From Triplophysa rosa (Eukaryota; Chordata; Actinopteri; Cypriniformes; Nemacheilidae), in the NCBI RefSeq assembly GCF_024868665.1, contig NC_079897.1, forward strand, positions 5,934,912 through 5,998,911: a stretch of 64,000 nucleotides of DNA. Direction: 5' to 3'. The stretch's first letter is position 1, and the number at the start of each line of letters is the position of its first letter. This document shows, in pieces, positions 44,846 to 56,525 of the stretch. The position numbers and the translations under genes were made by a program. The notes beneath the pieces were generated by a model that was not told the DNA's origin, ran no database searches, and worked only from the letters and a program-made list of their open reading frames with translations.

Positions 44846-46583
44846 ATGTGTTTTCAAATCCCTACTGTCACTACAACTCGTAAATCACCGGGATCACGTA
44901 GAAGGCCACGCAATGCTAATGCTAATAATCTGCGCACTCTTTCAACGTTCACAACTACCTCAATTACATTTCCCATTGGTTTATGGAACTGCCAATCTGC
45001 TGTAAACAAAGCAGATTTCATCACAGCTATTGCTAAACACTCTGGTCTTTCTCTTTTAGCACTTACTGAAACCTGGATCAAGCCAGAGGACACTGCCACA
45101 CCTGCTGCTCTCTCAAACAACTACACTTTCTCCAACAGCCCATGCCTGTCAGGGAGGGGTGGAGGAACAGGTCTACTTATCCCCAACAACTGGAAATTCA
45201 AACATCTGGTACCCTCAAGTGACAACACCTCCTTCGAGTCACATGCTGTTACTATCATCCACCCTGTTAAAACTCATGTTGTGGTCATCTATCGTCCCCC
45301 AGGTCTGCTTGGACATTTCTTGGAGGAGTTGGATATGCTTCTGTCATCCTTCCCCGAGGATGATACTACTCTGGTGGTACTTGGAGACTTCAACATCCAC
45401 CTTGAAAAACCGCAGGCTGCCAACTTCAACAACCTGACTGCGTCGTTTGACCTCAAGCGAGTTCCCATTTCAGCAACCCATAAATCTGGTAATAAACTTG
45501 ATCTTATCTACACACGACACTGCTCCACTCATCACTCCCAGGTCACCCCCCTGCACATGATGGATCATATCCTCATCACTCTTGATCTCGACCTAACTTC
45601 TCCAGACACTACACATGCTTCCCCACTGGTCACATTCCGGCGCAAACTGCGATCACTTTCTCCCTCCCGCTTATCATCTGCGGTCTCTGCCACGCTCCCC
45701 CCCTCTGAACAGCTCTCTCTCATGGATACTAACAGTGCCACCGACACTCTTTGCTCCACACTAACCTCCGGCTTAGACAACCTATGCCCTCTAACATCTA
45801 GGCCATCTAGGGCATCCCCTTTTGCCCCCTGGTTATCTGATGTTCTCCGTGAGCATCGCGCCACGCTCAGGTCTGCTGAGAGAAAGTGGCGCAAATCTAA
45901 AGAACCCGCTGACCTCGGTCTCTATCAGTCTCTCCTCTCTTCTTTCTCTGCTGATGTCTCCTCAGCAAAAACCCAGTACTACCACGCTTAAATGAAAGAC
46001 TCGCCTGACTCTCGTACTCTCTTTAAAACCTTCTCTGCTCTTCTTTGCCCGCCTACCCCCTCACCTCCATCCGACTTAACATCTGCTGATTTTGCGTCTT
46101 TCTTCGTAAAGAAAACCACCACCATCAGCAGTCAGTTCCCCGTGCCGCCGCCTCTTGTTCACGCCCGCACACCCGATACCTGCTCGTTCCCCTCCTTCTC
46201 TCTCCTATCGGAAGATGATGTCTCCAAGGTCATGTCTTCTAACCACCCAACTACCTGCCCGCTAGATCCCAACCCCACTTATCTCCTCCAGGCCATCTCT
46301 CCATCGGTTGTTCCCGCTCTGACCCACATTATCAACTCGTCTCTCACCACTGGTACATTTCCCACAGTCTTCAAAGAGGCCCGTATAACCCCGCTACTGA
46401 AGAAACCCACTCTTAATCCTGCACTGTTAAAGAACTACAGACCGGTATCACTCCTCCCCTTCATTGCTAAATCTCTTGAACAAGTGGTATGTAACCAGCT
46501 CTCATCCTTTCTCACCCAGAACAACCTCCTGGACAGCAACCAGTCTGGTTTCAAGAACGGTCATTCCAGTGAGACTGCGCTCC
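44846..46583 (+). pseudogene. L2-like LINE ORF2: endonuclease plus truncated RT
   Basis: The frame from MCFQIPTVTT encodes an APE-type endonuclease: FPIGLWNCQSAVNKADF, LLALTETWI, VVIYRPPG, LVVLGDFNIHLE, SGNKLDLI, HMMDHILI. A TAA at 45989-45991 interrupts it in frame. It then continues into the RT N-terminus (FKEARITPLLKKP, LKNYRPVSLLPF, SNQSGFKNGHSSETALL) and stops abruptly at about 46583, where a GC-rich foldback arm begins. Palm motifs are missing, so it is dead in cis. Confidence 0.88.
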
Positions 46584-46800
46584 TCGCGCGGGCGCATTTC
46601 TGCTCTGCGAGCAAAAACTCAGTCCGCGAGCAGAGGCTTTGACGAGCACACGCGTGATTCACTATGCTCTCGCAACTGCTCAACACTTGCTCGCTCGCTC
46701 GTTGAGTTGACTTCTGAGACTTTGGAGGCGGGACAATGGCAGATATCTCGATATCTCCACTCATTTGATTGGTAACTTTTAACATACACTCACCTACATG
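46584..46800 (+). mobile_element. Partial arm of GC-rich foldback family
   Basis: GCGCATTTCTGCTC, GCAAAAACTCAGTCCGCGAG, TTGAGTTGACTTCTGAGAC and GGAGGCGGGACAATG match the arms of the element at 51686-53038. Only the inner ~215 bp of one arm are present, directly joined to the broken LINE. Confidence 0.75.
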
Positions 46801-46866
46801 CATTCGGTGGGTCACAGATCGTCATACGGGTTAGTGCTATTCAGCACGTATTTTTGCTTCAAACAC

Positions 46867-47929
46867 GTTGTGACGGGGGTACAGGTCCAGGATCAGCGTC
46901 ACCTGGGAAACGGCCCGGCAGCTAATCACACACACCTGGAATCGATTAGCTGCCGGGCATATAAGCCACACACACATCACAATCGGGGAGCATTACACTC
47001 CCGAGAGACTAACCATTCCTGTTCTCTTCTCACAGATCCTGACACCAGTGACTGAGCCCACTTGGAAACACGAGCACGGACTGGCTGAGACTTTCTTTCA
47101 CTGGAGCCACAAGATCAAGAAAGACATGACAAGATGAGGCAGAATCACGACAGAACGCCCGCCTTAAGGAGCGATATCCTGACGCTCCTCAAGGTGACAA
47201 ACAGGACAAGATAGACTGTGACAAAGACAAGAACCAACAACACCTGGTGAACAAGATCAGGGGCAGACAAAGGTGCAAGATCATGGGGTTGGGGTGACAT
47301 AATAAATAAAACAAACAAGGGAGGGGGGTGGGGGAACAACAGAGTTCATGGGGGAACAGTCCTAGTCCCCGAGTGCGAGTTCTGGGGGACTTAGTTGGGG
47401 AAGTACTGGGGGGAACAAGGCTGGGGACCGGTTGTGTCACCGGCTGGAATTCTAAAACTCTCTGGAATCTAAAAGTAACCTATTGCTACATAGTAAAGTA
47501 TATTTGTGATTTTGCTGTGAAAATGCAGTGTTTCAATATGTCTAGTGTGGAGAAATGTAGAGAATATGTGTTAATCTGTTTAAATGCGCACAAAGAGTTA
47601 ACCACCACAAATATTTATTTTTGCAATGTTTGTTTAACTTGTAGTTTGATTGTTAATGTTTAATAATTCGGGACAAGCACACATTCATAATAAAACCTAC
47701 AAAGATGTAATGAATGTCCACTAGGTGGCAACAGAAATATAGAGACTCCTGGAGTAGACCAGAGGAGAAGAAGAGTTAGCTGACGAGTGTATAGAGAGAG
47801 GCACGAGTCGGTTGTTGTGAGAGAGATAACGCTGTAACGAGATCTATGGAATGCTCGTGAATGTGCTGGCTGAATAAAAGAACCCACCTGAATCACACGC
47901 TTGTTGTAGTCTTCTTCAAGTGTGTTACA
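46867..47929 (+). mobile_element. LTR-like retroelement remnants
   Basis: At 46867 TGTGACGGGGGTACAGG leads to GGGCATATAAGCC (TATA-like, about 46955), which resembles an LTR promoter region. G-rich sequence follows (47300-47430), then TGTGTCACCGGCTGG at about 47434, GAATAAAAG near 47871 and GTGTGTTACA at 47929, which could be a second LTR (TG...CA, poly(A) signal). No target duplication or protein frame was found. Confidence 0.35.
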
Positions 47930-48454
47930 CTAGCTTAAAGGGGCGTTCCACGCACACACGCGTCTTCGAAGTAGACTTAACGTTACATATATTAAAACCA
48001 TACGCAAGTTAAAGACGCTTTTTACTGTCTGTGTAACATGTGACCTGTCATTTTGTCGATAAGTATTGCAAATGAGCACATCACAACATGAAATACACAT
48101 CACAGTAATGTAGCTTACGTCTGTTAATATGTGGTACAAAGCAATGTTCACTGCTTGCATAGATACATATGTAAAGTAAATAAACATATTTACTTAAGTG
48201 CCTAAACATAATGTGTATATTTTATTTGTCCATTAGTACTGTTGATGAATTCAGGAAAATTTGAGTTAAATAAACAGCGAGTTAACACATGTGCAACTAC
48301 CTCCACATTTAAATGCAGTATTGAGCACAAATCACAGAGGTAACTTGAATCTTGTTTGACTGTTACAGGGACAGACGAGCACACTCGTTAAAATCACGAA
48401 GGTGGCGACGGTGGCCAGCTGCGAGATGGCAGATGTGGGGTTCAACGCCCGTAG
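47930..48454. other. Unassigned accessory sequence
   Basis: No feature recognised except the 5-bp repeat CGTAG at its end, which flanks the palindromic element. Confidence 0.4.
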
Positions 48455-49343
48455 TACGGCATACATATTAGGACATCGTCAGACCTCAGCGTCAGTACTC
48501 GGGTATCAGATTAAACGGCATCGCGCCTCAGACAAAAAGGTATCAGTTCTCAACAAAACAGCGTCGGGGCTAAGGTCTCGACCAATCAGGCAACAGGCAA
48601 AACGGCCTCAGACTAAAAAGCATCAGCTCTCGCGCAACAAGGCATCAGGCGAAACGGCCTCAGACTGAAAGGCATCAGATGACTCTAGAAGTGGCCACGC
48701 CCCCCCTCCCGCATGACGTCAATGCCGCAAACCCTTTTTGAGCAGCACTTTTACGGCAGACAGACAGGTACACGCGAAAGGTAGGATGTCCACGAGTTTT
48801 TAATAGTTTTAATCGTTACACTTTATGTATTATATATATATAAAGTGTAACGATTAAAACTATTAAAAACTCGTGGACATCCTACCTTTCGCGTGTACCT
48901 GTCTGTCTGCCGTAAAAGTGCTGCTCAAAAAGGGTTTGCGGCATTGACGTCATGGGGAAGGGGGGGCGTGGCCACTTCTAGAGTCATCTGATGCCTTTCA
49001 GTCTGAGGCCGTTTCGCCTGATGCCTTGTTGCGCGAGAGCTGATGCTTTTCAGTCTGAGGCCGTTTCGCCTGATGCCTTGTTGCGCGAGAGCTGATGCTT
49101 TTTAGTCTGAGGCCGTTTTGCCTGTTGCCTGATTGGTCGAGACCGTAGCCCCGACGCTGTTTTGTTGAGAACTGATGCCTTTTTGTCTGAGGCGCGATGC
49201 CGTTTAATCTGATACCCGAGTACTGACGCTGAGGTCTGACGATGTCCTAATATGTATGCCGTACTACTGAGGCGCGATGCCGTTTAATCTGATACCCGAG
49301 TACTGACGCTGAGGTTTGACGATGTCCTAATATGTATGCCGTA
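48455..49343. mobile_element. 889-bp near-complete palindrome (foldback element)
   Basis: Left arm 48455-48826 (372 bp) and right arm 48840-49343 (504 bp) are inverted repeats around a 13-bp AT loop, ending TACGGCATAC / GTATGCCGTA. The right arm is longer by two internal tandem duplications (about 52 and 80 bp, summing to the 132-bp difference). CGTAG on both sides (48450-48454, 49344-49348) is a candidate 5-bp target duplication. Arms carry repeated words such as GGCATCAG and ACGGCCTCAGACT. The 88-codon frame at 48402-48668 is made of these repeats and is not judged a gene. Confidence 0.85.
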
Positions 49344-49635
49344 CGTAGATACAGGATCATTTGTTACAACAATAAATTGAAATAAAGCTTTGATTTATGT
49401 GTTGTGTTATATTTATTAACAATTATTAAATTCATTTATTTTCTTAAATTTATGTATTTTTTATTCATGTTTATTCTATAGTTTTCTGAGAAAAAAGTTT
49501 TGGAGAAAACTTTTCGGAGAAAAGTTTCACGGGCCCAGGGTTCTGGTCTTTTTATATTATTTGACTAAAACTATTAACACTTTGAAGTATTATTATTACA
49601 GTAGAGTGCCTTCAAAACCCTGGTAAAACAGGTTT

Positions 49636-50216
49636 AGGCCATGTTCAGACAAGACTTCTTTTTTTACAAGAAAAGGTTGACAAAGGCGCTTTTTCAGTAA
49701 AAAAATACAAATATCAGCAGAACGCCATTACTTCGGAGGCACGAAGGCAGCCCAGAGAAACAGACAGACAGCGTAACAGAAGTCTATTTGAATTAGAAAC
49801 AGAGTACGTCTTGCAATAACTAATCACATATTTAAAAACTACAATACTTATTTCTCGCTAGAAATGCAATCAGAAGTTGCCGAAAGTGAACATTAAACTT
49901 ACATTTATACAAAACTATTTTATTTTTTCGAGCTTGAGCCTTCTCGACAAAACACGTTCCTCGCATGTTGTTACGGAAATGACAGGTCTCTATCATTGGT
50001 TTGCTGTGAAAAAGGAGCTTGACGTAGGGCGTTTTTTCAGAAAAGTTGAACTTTTTTTCAACCTCAAAAGACGCTCTGAGCTGCAGAAAAAGACGCCGGC
50101 ACTGGCGTTTGAAAAAGCGCTCAATACTTTCTTTGAAAACACGGTTTATTACACAGGATTATAATGTAAAACAGATGCTAGCAGCTTCGAAAAAGAAGTC
50201 AAGTCTGAACATGGCC
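49636..50216. mobile_element. DNA transposon with 28-bp inverted repeats (581 bp)
   Basis: The left AGGCCATGTTCAGACAAGAC and the right (complement AGGCCATGTTCAGACTTGAC), each followed by TTCTTTTT, are inverted repeats. A 95-codon frame inside (49877-50164) has no recognised motif. Confidence 0.8.
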
Positions 50217-50386
50217 TTATTCTGATCTTCTCATTCTCCGAATTATACTTATCAACGCTGTTTTTATCATTTTAAAAAATGCAGAAGAGGGTTAGAACAG
50301 AATTATATTTTTAATATGACAAAACAATTTTTTCTACAACAGCAAAGACAGCAACATCCCCAGCAGCCCCCTCAACATCAGCTAAG

Positions 50387-50508
50387 ATATTTGGAAGAAT
50401 GTCAGTAACAGATCTCATCCCCCATTGACTCCCATAATATTTATTTTCCCTACCATGGCAGTAAATGGGGGATGAGATCTATTTGGTTACTGACATTCTT
50501 CCAAATAT
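50387..50508. repeat. Hairpin remnant of fish MITE family M
   Basis: ATATTTGGAAGAATGTCAGT is repeated in inverse at the right end with about 40-bp arms (GATCTCATCCCCCATT inside) and a ~35-bp loop. TGGGTGAACTATCACTTTAA follows at about 50550, the family M end. Confidence 0.7.
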
Positions 50509-50775
50509 ATTTTGTTGTGTTCAACAGAACAAAACATTTACACATTTTTGGGTGAACTATCACTTTAAGGATAAAACTTTAACTTTATTCACTTAAATTT
50601 CTAATCCCAGACTTGTTAATAGGTGCAACTAAAATATTTAAAAACGTTTAAACATTAGAATGGTCTTTTCTGTTCTGTTTCTTTTTCAAAACAGCACCAT
50701 AGCATTTGCTGCTTTATCAATTACAGAAGCATCCGTATTGATACACGTATCAGCAAGGAATGCATCGCAACATAC

Positions 50776-51595
50776 TGGGCGATATATCGATTTGTAAGAT
50801 ATATCGATATATTTTTTCAACGCGATGTGGGATAGACAATATCGTTAATATCGATATGGGGTGTGTTCGACTTGAAGCGGCTCTGTGGTGTCTGACATGC
50901 GCAGTGCCCATGCGCAGAGTGAGCAGAGCACTCTCGTTCTGCATGCGAACCGGACGGACCCCGCACGCCTGCTCTACAAGTTTGCTTATGACATGGAGGA
51001 AGCCGCAGTGCCAGTCCACACAGCAGAAGATGATCTGGTTTGTAAAAAGAAAAACATTTGGAAATGGTTTGGATTTAAAAGATCTGATGAGCAACAACAA
51101 CAAGTGATCTGTAAACAATGCCATAAAACGGTTATGTTAAAAGGTTGAAGCACAACAAATCTCTTCCACCACCTGCAAAAATGACGCGGCACAAAACGAA
51201 ACGTGATTGGTTGCTTTACTGTCAGTCATATGGCCTTTTGGGCGGGCCTTGGCCAAAGAAAGCGGTGATAAGTTCCCGCGAGACTACTCTGGAAGCTACT
51301 TTTACCCGCAGCGTGCCTTACGAAAAAAAAGTTATTATAATTTTTGTTTACAATTTACATGTTTTAAACAAGTGGTGTGCAGCTGTATGTTTTCAAATAG
51401 GGGGAAAAAACCCTGTCATTGAATTTCTTTTCACAAGCCGTTTTAATAAAGGTGATTGTGACATCTCACATGAGGCTTTGACTTGCAAGTAAACATTTAT
51501 TCCACTTTGTAGAAAATATCAATATACATATCGGATATCGCCTTTCATTAAAAAAATACAGAGATATGAATTTTGGTCAATATCGCCCAGCCCTA
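50776..51595 (+). mobile_element. hAT remnant with BED zinc-finger fragment
   Basis: Inverted termini TGGGCGATATATCGA and TCAATATCGCCCAGCCCTA; the left one lacks the outermost bases. Flanks CAACATAC and CGACATAC match at 7 of 8. A plus-strand frame reads NIWKWFGFKRSDEQQQQ then VICKQCHKTV, followed after a stop by STTNLFHHLQ, i.e. a BED finger (C..C...H...H) with an in-frame TGA. No catalytic domain is left. Confidence 0.78.
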
Positions 51596-51685
51596 CGACA
51601 TACAGTATTGCTGTATTGATGTTTTGAGCACAGCCATATTTAAAGCCTTGTTTCATGTGCCCCTTTTATACTTTGAGCACCTGCC

Positions 51686-53038
51686 TATGGAGTTTAAATG
51701 GACCCAAAACCCACGCGCACGCGCGATGCAAACGCGCATAATGATAACCACGTGCGGAAAGCTGCTCCGCGAGGGCGCATTTAAACTCCGCGAGCGCGCA
51801 GGACAGTATCCGCAAGCGGAAAAGAATCCTCGCGCGTGCGCATTTCTGCTCCGCGAGCAAAAACTCAGTCCGCGAGCACAGGCTTTGACGAGCGCGCGCG
51901 CGATTCTCTCTATGCTCTCGCAACTGCTCAACACTTGCTCGCTCGTTGAGTTGACTTCTGAGACTTTGGAGGCGGGACAATGCATGTTAAAAGTTACCAA
52001 TCAAATGAGCGGAGACATCTGCATGTCTCCGCTCATTTGATTGGTAACTTTTAACATGCACTCACCTACATGCAGTCACCTACAGATTACATGTCTTACT
52101 ACCGAATGATTAGTGTATTACCTTGCCTTAGCTATGTGTTAGTGTTTTAACAAGTGACATTTTGATTTCTTACATCTGTCAACAAAAATTATGCTATATA
52201 ATATAGCAGTTAAACTTACATGTCATGTATGACCTATTTAAAACATACTATAATAATATAATTAAATGTCTCCTGTAATCATTAAATTTGAGTTATCTAA
52301 TATCTGTTTACTGGCATAGCCCATTTTAATATTCTCAAAACAAATAAACCAAAACAAATAAATTATTTAAATTAAATTTTAGAGAGTACATCATATTGTA
52401 ATTTATAATAACTTGTGCTTTGAGTTATACTGTTGTAGCCATTTATTAATTCTCATTTTATAACAATTTCATGAAAATTATTAACAATACAAAAGCGATT
52501 ATGAATACACATACCAAACTGTTTATTTCTAACTTCCTGTCAAGATGCCAAATATGTAAATCCAAAGCCAAGGGCATACATAACACTGTAACCCAAGTTT
52601 AAAAACGGAAAAAAGTATCGTGTTGTGCCAAATTAAGACGTCTGTACAATGGGTAAGATACATGTCGGAGACTGTAGGTGAGTGCATGTTAAAAGTGACC
52701 AATCAAAGGATCGGAGAAGTCTGCCATTGTCCCGCCTCCAAAGTCTCAGAAGTCAACTCAACGAGCGAGCAAGTGTTGAGCAGTTGCGAGAGCATAGAGA
52801 GAATCGCGCGCGCGCTCGTCAAAGCCTCTGCTCGAGGACTGAGTTTTTGCTCGCGGAGCAGAAATGCGCCCGCGCGAGGATTCTTTTGCGCTTGTGGATA
52901 CTGTTCTGCTCGCTCGCAGAGTTTAAATGCGCCCTCGCGGAGCAGCTTTCCGCGCGTGGTTATCATTATGCGCGTTTGCATCGCGTGTGTGCGCGCGGAT
53001 TCCATGCGCGTGAGTTTTGGGTCCATTTAAACTCCATA
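51686..53038. mobile_element. GC-rich foldback transposon (1.35 kb)
   Basis: The left arm from TATGGAGTTTAAATGGACCC (51686 to about 52105) is repeated in inverse on the right (about 52650-53038). The arms are CpG-rich with many CGCGAGC and GCGCGC words. The ~540-bp centre is AT-rich and non-coding. CCTGCC on both sides (51680-51685, 53039-53044) is a candidate 6-bp target duplication. Frames of 104-155 codons on both strands are by-products of the GC-rich arms. Confidence 0.78.
51981..52060. repeat. Perfect 38-bp hairpin with 4-nt loop
   Basis: 51981-52018 and 52023-52060 are exact complements with loop CTGC, inside the left foldback arm. The right arm has only one copy of this sequence (TGCATGTTAAAAGTGACCAA), so the hairpin arose by a local inverted duplication in the left arm. 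Confidence 0.95.
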
Positions 53039-53375
53039 CCTGCCCCTTTAAACGTCTCTGCACGGCCCTGATCAACAGTGCGTACACACAGATATGTGCG
53101 TAGTGAGTGCGTAAGAACAGATTCACGCAAAGTGTGGGATTTACCAACTTGTACTTATACGTAGAATTGTGTGTAAATATAAGCACACTTCTGAGCATGC
53201 TTACGCAGAGAATCTAGTGGTAGAATGGTGATACTACAAAAAGAAAGTGCCACCGTTCATGTTATCTTTTTTTTGCAAATACTCGATAAGTAATTTCATA
53301 GTTCGAGGTACACATTTGCGTGTGAAACGCTATAAAAGACAAATGGGAAATCAGTTGAAATGTAGTTAGTGTCAT

Positions 53376-54721
53376 CAGGGGCGGTTCTGGGGGGTCAGAG
53401 GGGGCCAGTGCCCCTGTGTCAACACACTTGGCCACCCCACTGGCCCCCCTAAATCTGGAATCGTTTCTGGAATTTTTTACCACATCCGAGCAATTTCGGG
53501 TGCAATGCACAGTTTGTCCTGCGAGTAGCAGTAATGATGCTTGTGTGCCAAAAGGAAGATTACGCAAGCAAGACGCAAACAATGTCGAGTCTGTGCGCCT
53601 TCAGCGAGATTACGTCTACATCATACAGGCAATGGAAATATTTTGTAAAAATATAATGAAAATGCATATCATTACTCATCATATTAAAATACTGACCTAT
53701 ATTATGTTGCGCATGTTAAATCTACATAAAGCAGTCGTGACTCGTGCCTATACAAAGAATCAGCTGCTGCCAGAGAACGTGTAACGCACTAAAGAAATTT
53801 TATTTGTTAATGAAATGAGATCAAATGTAACTTACATTTATTAGGGTGAATGTTTGATAAAATGCACTTTTGCCTTATAATTAAAATAAATAGTCTGTCA
53901 TTCCCAAGGAATTTGCAGAGTTCAAGTAATCTATACAGTTTATTCTATACTGTCCTGTATATTACTTGTGGTGTATTTGAGAGTCCTCTTTTCATTTACA
54001 CATTTTCATAATTTTCCCATTTACAGTTAAAATGAAGAGAAAAAATCCTAAGGACATAATGTCCTTTTTTAATAAGAAAACTAAAGATAATAGTCAGTCA
54101 AGGCTGGAGAAAGAAGATGCTTCTGAAAAAGAGTCAGAAATGCACAAAAGCTTAGAGAATGAAGAAAGTCCAGAAGAACAGAGGACTCATCAGCAAGATG
54201 ATTTAATTGTGCAGAGAGACAACTTTTGTAACCCTGAAATTACATGTGAAAAACATGAGTTTTTACATGAGTATTTAGTTAACATGGCATTCACATGAAA
54301 GTGTGCCAAAACCACATATATCACATGTGAAAAATTTGAAATGTATGTTTTTTTTCTTTGTGTAAAGGAAATACGATAATGTGACTCATGTTTAGATGAC
54401 TGCTTAAGTTGATTTTTGGATATCTTGTTTGTGGGTAGTTTTTCATTCATGTATGTACATTTAAGATGCAGAAAAGTGCCTAAATGTTATTATTGTTGTC
54501 ATTGTTATTTTGACTATATACAATTTGTTGTGAAATAAATGACCATGGAACATTAATTTGAGCTGAACTTGTTTTATTATCTTATTAGTTTACTTCTAGA
54601 GAAAACAGTAATTCATGAAAGTGAAAAATGACTGAAAATTAATCATGACACATGTTAGTGTGACCCCTAAAAGCATAAGTTGCCCCTGCCTGGACCCCCC
54701 AGGTAGTCTAGAACACCACTG
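53376..54721 (+). mobile_element. hAT deletion derivative (1346 bp)
   Basis: Termini CAGGGGCGGTTCTGG and (complement) CAGTGGTGTTCTAGAC; perfect 8-bp duplication AGTGTCAT (53368-53375, 54722-54729). The plus-strand frame 54032-54298 starts MKRKNPKDIMSFFNKKTKD, like the N-terminus of hAT/ZMYM-type transposases, then ends. The zinc-finger and catalytic parts are absent. Confidence 0.9.
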
Positions 54722-54729
54722 AGTGTCAT

Positions 54730-55619
54730 GGCTGATCTCGCTTTGTTGGATGATTTGGCAAACCTTCTTTTATTAAAGCACAATGTAAAGACACATTTAA
54801 CAGAACAATATGAAAAAATGAATAAAAGAGAAAACATTCAAACTAATTGAAAAAGATTAAAAAGAGGTTTGCACATTTATCATTATTATAAAATTATATA
54901 AATAAAAAATCAACATCTTATTGCTTTTCTATTACTACATCACTTTACCAAATTATAATAAGATTTAACCAATTCCACCAAAAATAACTGCAAATATTGT
55001 TTCTTTTCTGAACAGTTTAATTTAGGCTATGGAAAATAAATCTCCTATAAACAATTGTAAAATTAACAATATACCCAAATTGAGCAAACCATGCATTGTG
55101 TTTTCAAAAGGCTTGTTCGACTTGATGCATTAAGTCGAACAAGCCAAAAGACTGTGGTGATCTGTTAAATGACAGCACAGAATACATTCACGTGATTTAT
55201 AAAGGGAGGTGTTGTCACCATATGGTAAATTGGAGGCGCTTTCGCACATGTGGGATTTATTAACAATGATTGCTTACTCAGGTGCGTAAGAGGTGCGTGC
55301 GCACGTTTGATAAATACGGATTTTTTGTACTTATACACGATCTAAATTTCATTCAAAATAATCAACAAAATATTGAACCTTTTCTACGCACTTTTGATAA
55401 ATGATGCCCCTGTATTTTTTGTTATGTTTCATTATGTTTGTGTGGCCGGCAGTCGACCGTGAGGGGCTGTCAGCACTTTACTTTCATTTTTTTGTTTGTT
55501 TATTATTAAAAGTTTGGTTTAACGTTCGCCGGTTCCCGCCTTCTTACTTCCTTCGACAGGGAGCCATTAACAAAATCCCTTTTGCGTCATGCAACTTTAC
55601 GTAATTACCCATCATACTA
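54730..55619. other. Unassigned AT-rich accessory sequence
   Basis: The words GATTTATTAACAATGATTGC and TGCGTAAGAGGTGCG (about 55255-55300) resemble those at 53085-53160 in style (GTGCGTAAG), suggesting an older repeat around the hAT insertion, but I could not bound it. Confidence 0.35.
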
Positions 55620-55764
55620 AAGCAATAAGCCCCAAGAAGCAGTGGGTTACAGTGCATTTTATAACAGCTAAGGGCCTTGTGGCACGACGCAAAGCGGAGT
55701 GCCTAAAACCCCGTAGCTGTTATAAAATGCACTGTAACCCACTGATTCGCGGGGCTTATTGCTT
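55620..55764. repeat. Long inverted repeat (51-bp arms)
   Basis: AAGCAATAAGCCCC ... GTTACAGTGCATTTTATAAC is mirrored at 55714-55764 with few mismatches and a 43-bp spacer. Probably a MITE core; TTTTATAACGG words continue to about 55930. Confidence 0.8.
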
Positions 55765-55949
55765 TTATAAAACGGTTATTCCATATGCTTAGCAAGGTTT
55801 CATAAAATAAAGTAAATAAAATGATATTTAGGCTATGTGGTGCGGTCAGCCGTTATATATTGGGGTATTTTATAACGGCTTAGAACTCCGCTCAGCCAAT
55901 CAGAATCAAGGACCAGAACTGACCGTTTTATAAATTGTGATACAGTCTG

Positions 55950-56525
55950 GTCCGTTGGGTCGGATGGCTTTCACACATCTAGCGAACCGCTCCAGAGTTC
56001 GTTTGCAATCGGGCCGAGACCACCTTGTTCAGGCGGTCTCGGTGCAATTTGTTTTGGGGCGGATCCTAGTGCGATTGCCGTGTTCACATATGCCTAAACA
56101 AACCGAATCAAGAGAGAAAACGCACCAGGTTCCGAAACAAACCCTTAAAGGGCTCAGCATACTACATTCGAAATCGAAAAACGACCGTCATGTGACCTGA
56201 TTTCGAACAAAATCTGGTTCAAACGACAATTCATTTCACTAGTTCGCAGCAGCAAACCAAACAGGGAAAGTTCGTGTTGGCCGATAAACACCCTCGAGCC
56301 ACCATTGGTCCATGGCCATTACGTAATAGGTGGGTGTGCTGTTTGTGTGGCCACGTGCGCAGAGGCTATTAGCATACGTCATGTAAACCCCGCCTCCAGA
56401 AACAAAGGGGTGTTGGATTGTTCGAAAACTCTATACCGTCTCTCAATGTTTTCGAGCTTCGTTTTACCCCAAAACGCAGAACGAAAGCGCAATTCGCCTG
56501 GACTATGCTGAGCCCTTTATGTGTG
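55950..56525. repeat. Dispersed CpG-rich fish repeat
   Basis: AGCGAACCGCTCCAGAGTTC, CCGAGACCACCTTGTTCAGG and AGGCGGTCTCGGTGCAATT are words of a common teleost DNA-element repeat. Ends not determined. Confidence 0.45.

Noticed and set aside
48402..48668. 88-codon frame with repeated QKR/ASD-like words
   Set aside because: Mostly inside the palindromic arm; the repeats are DNA-level duplications and the frame is not preserved in the right arm.
48455..49343. CRISPR-like array from the repeated GGCATCAG words
   Set aside because: Spacing and units are irregular, the repeats are inverted about a centre, and the genome is vertebrate.
51573..53071. Several 104-155-codon frames on both strands
   Set aside because: They overlap each other in the GC-rich foldback arms, where stop codons are rare; no motif.
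54032..54298. Independent host gene
   Set aside because: The 88-codon frame lies inside a hAT with perfect target duplication and looks like a transposase N-terminus.
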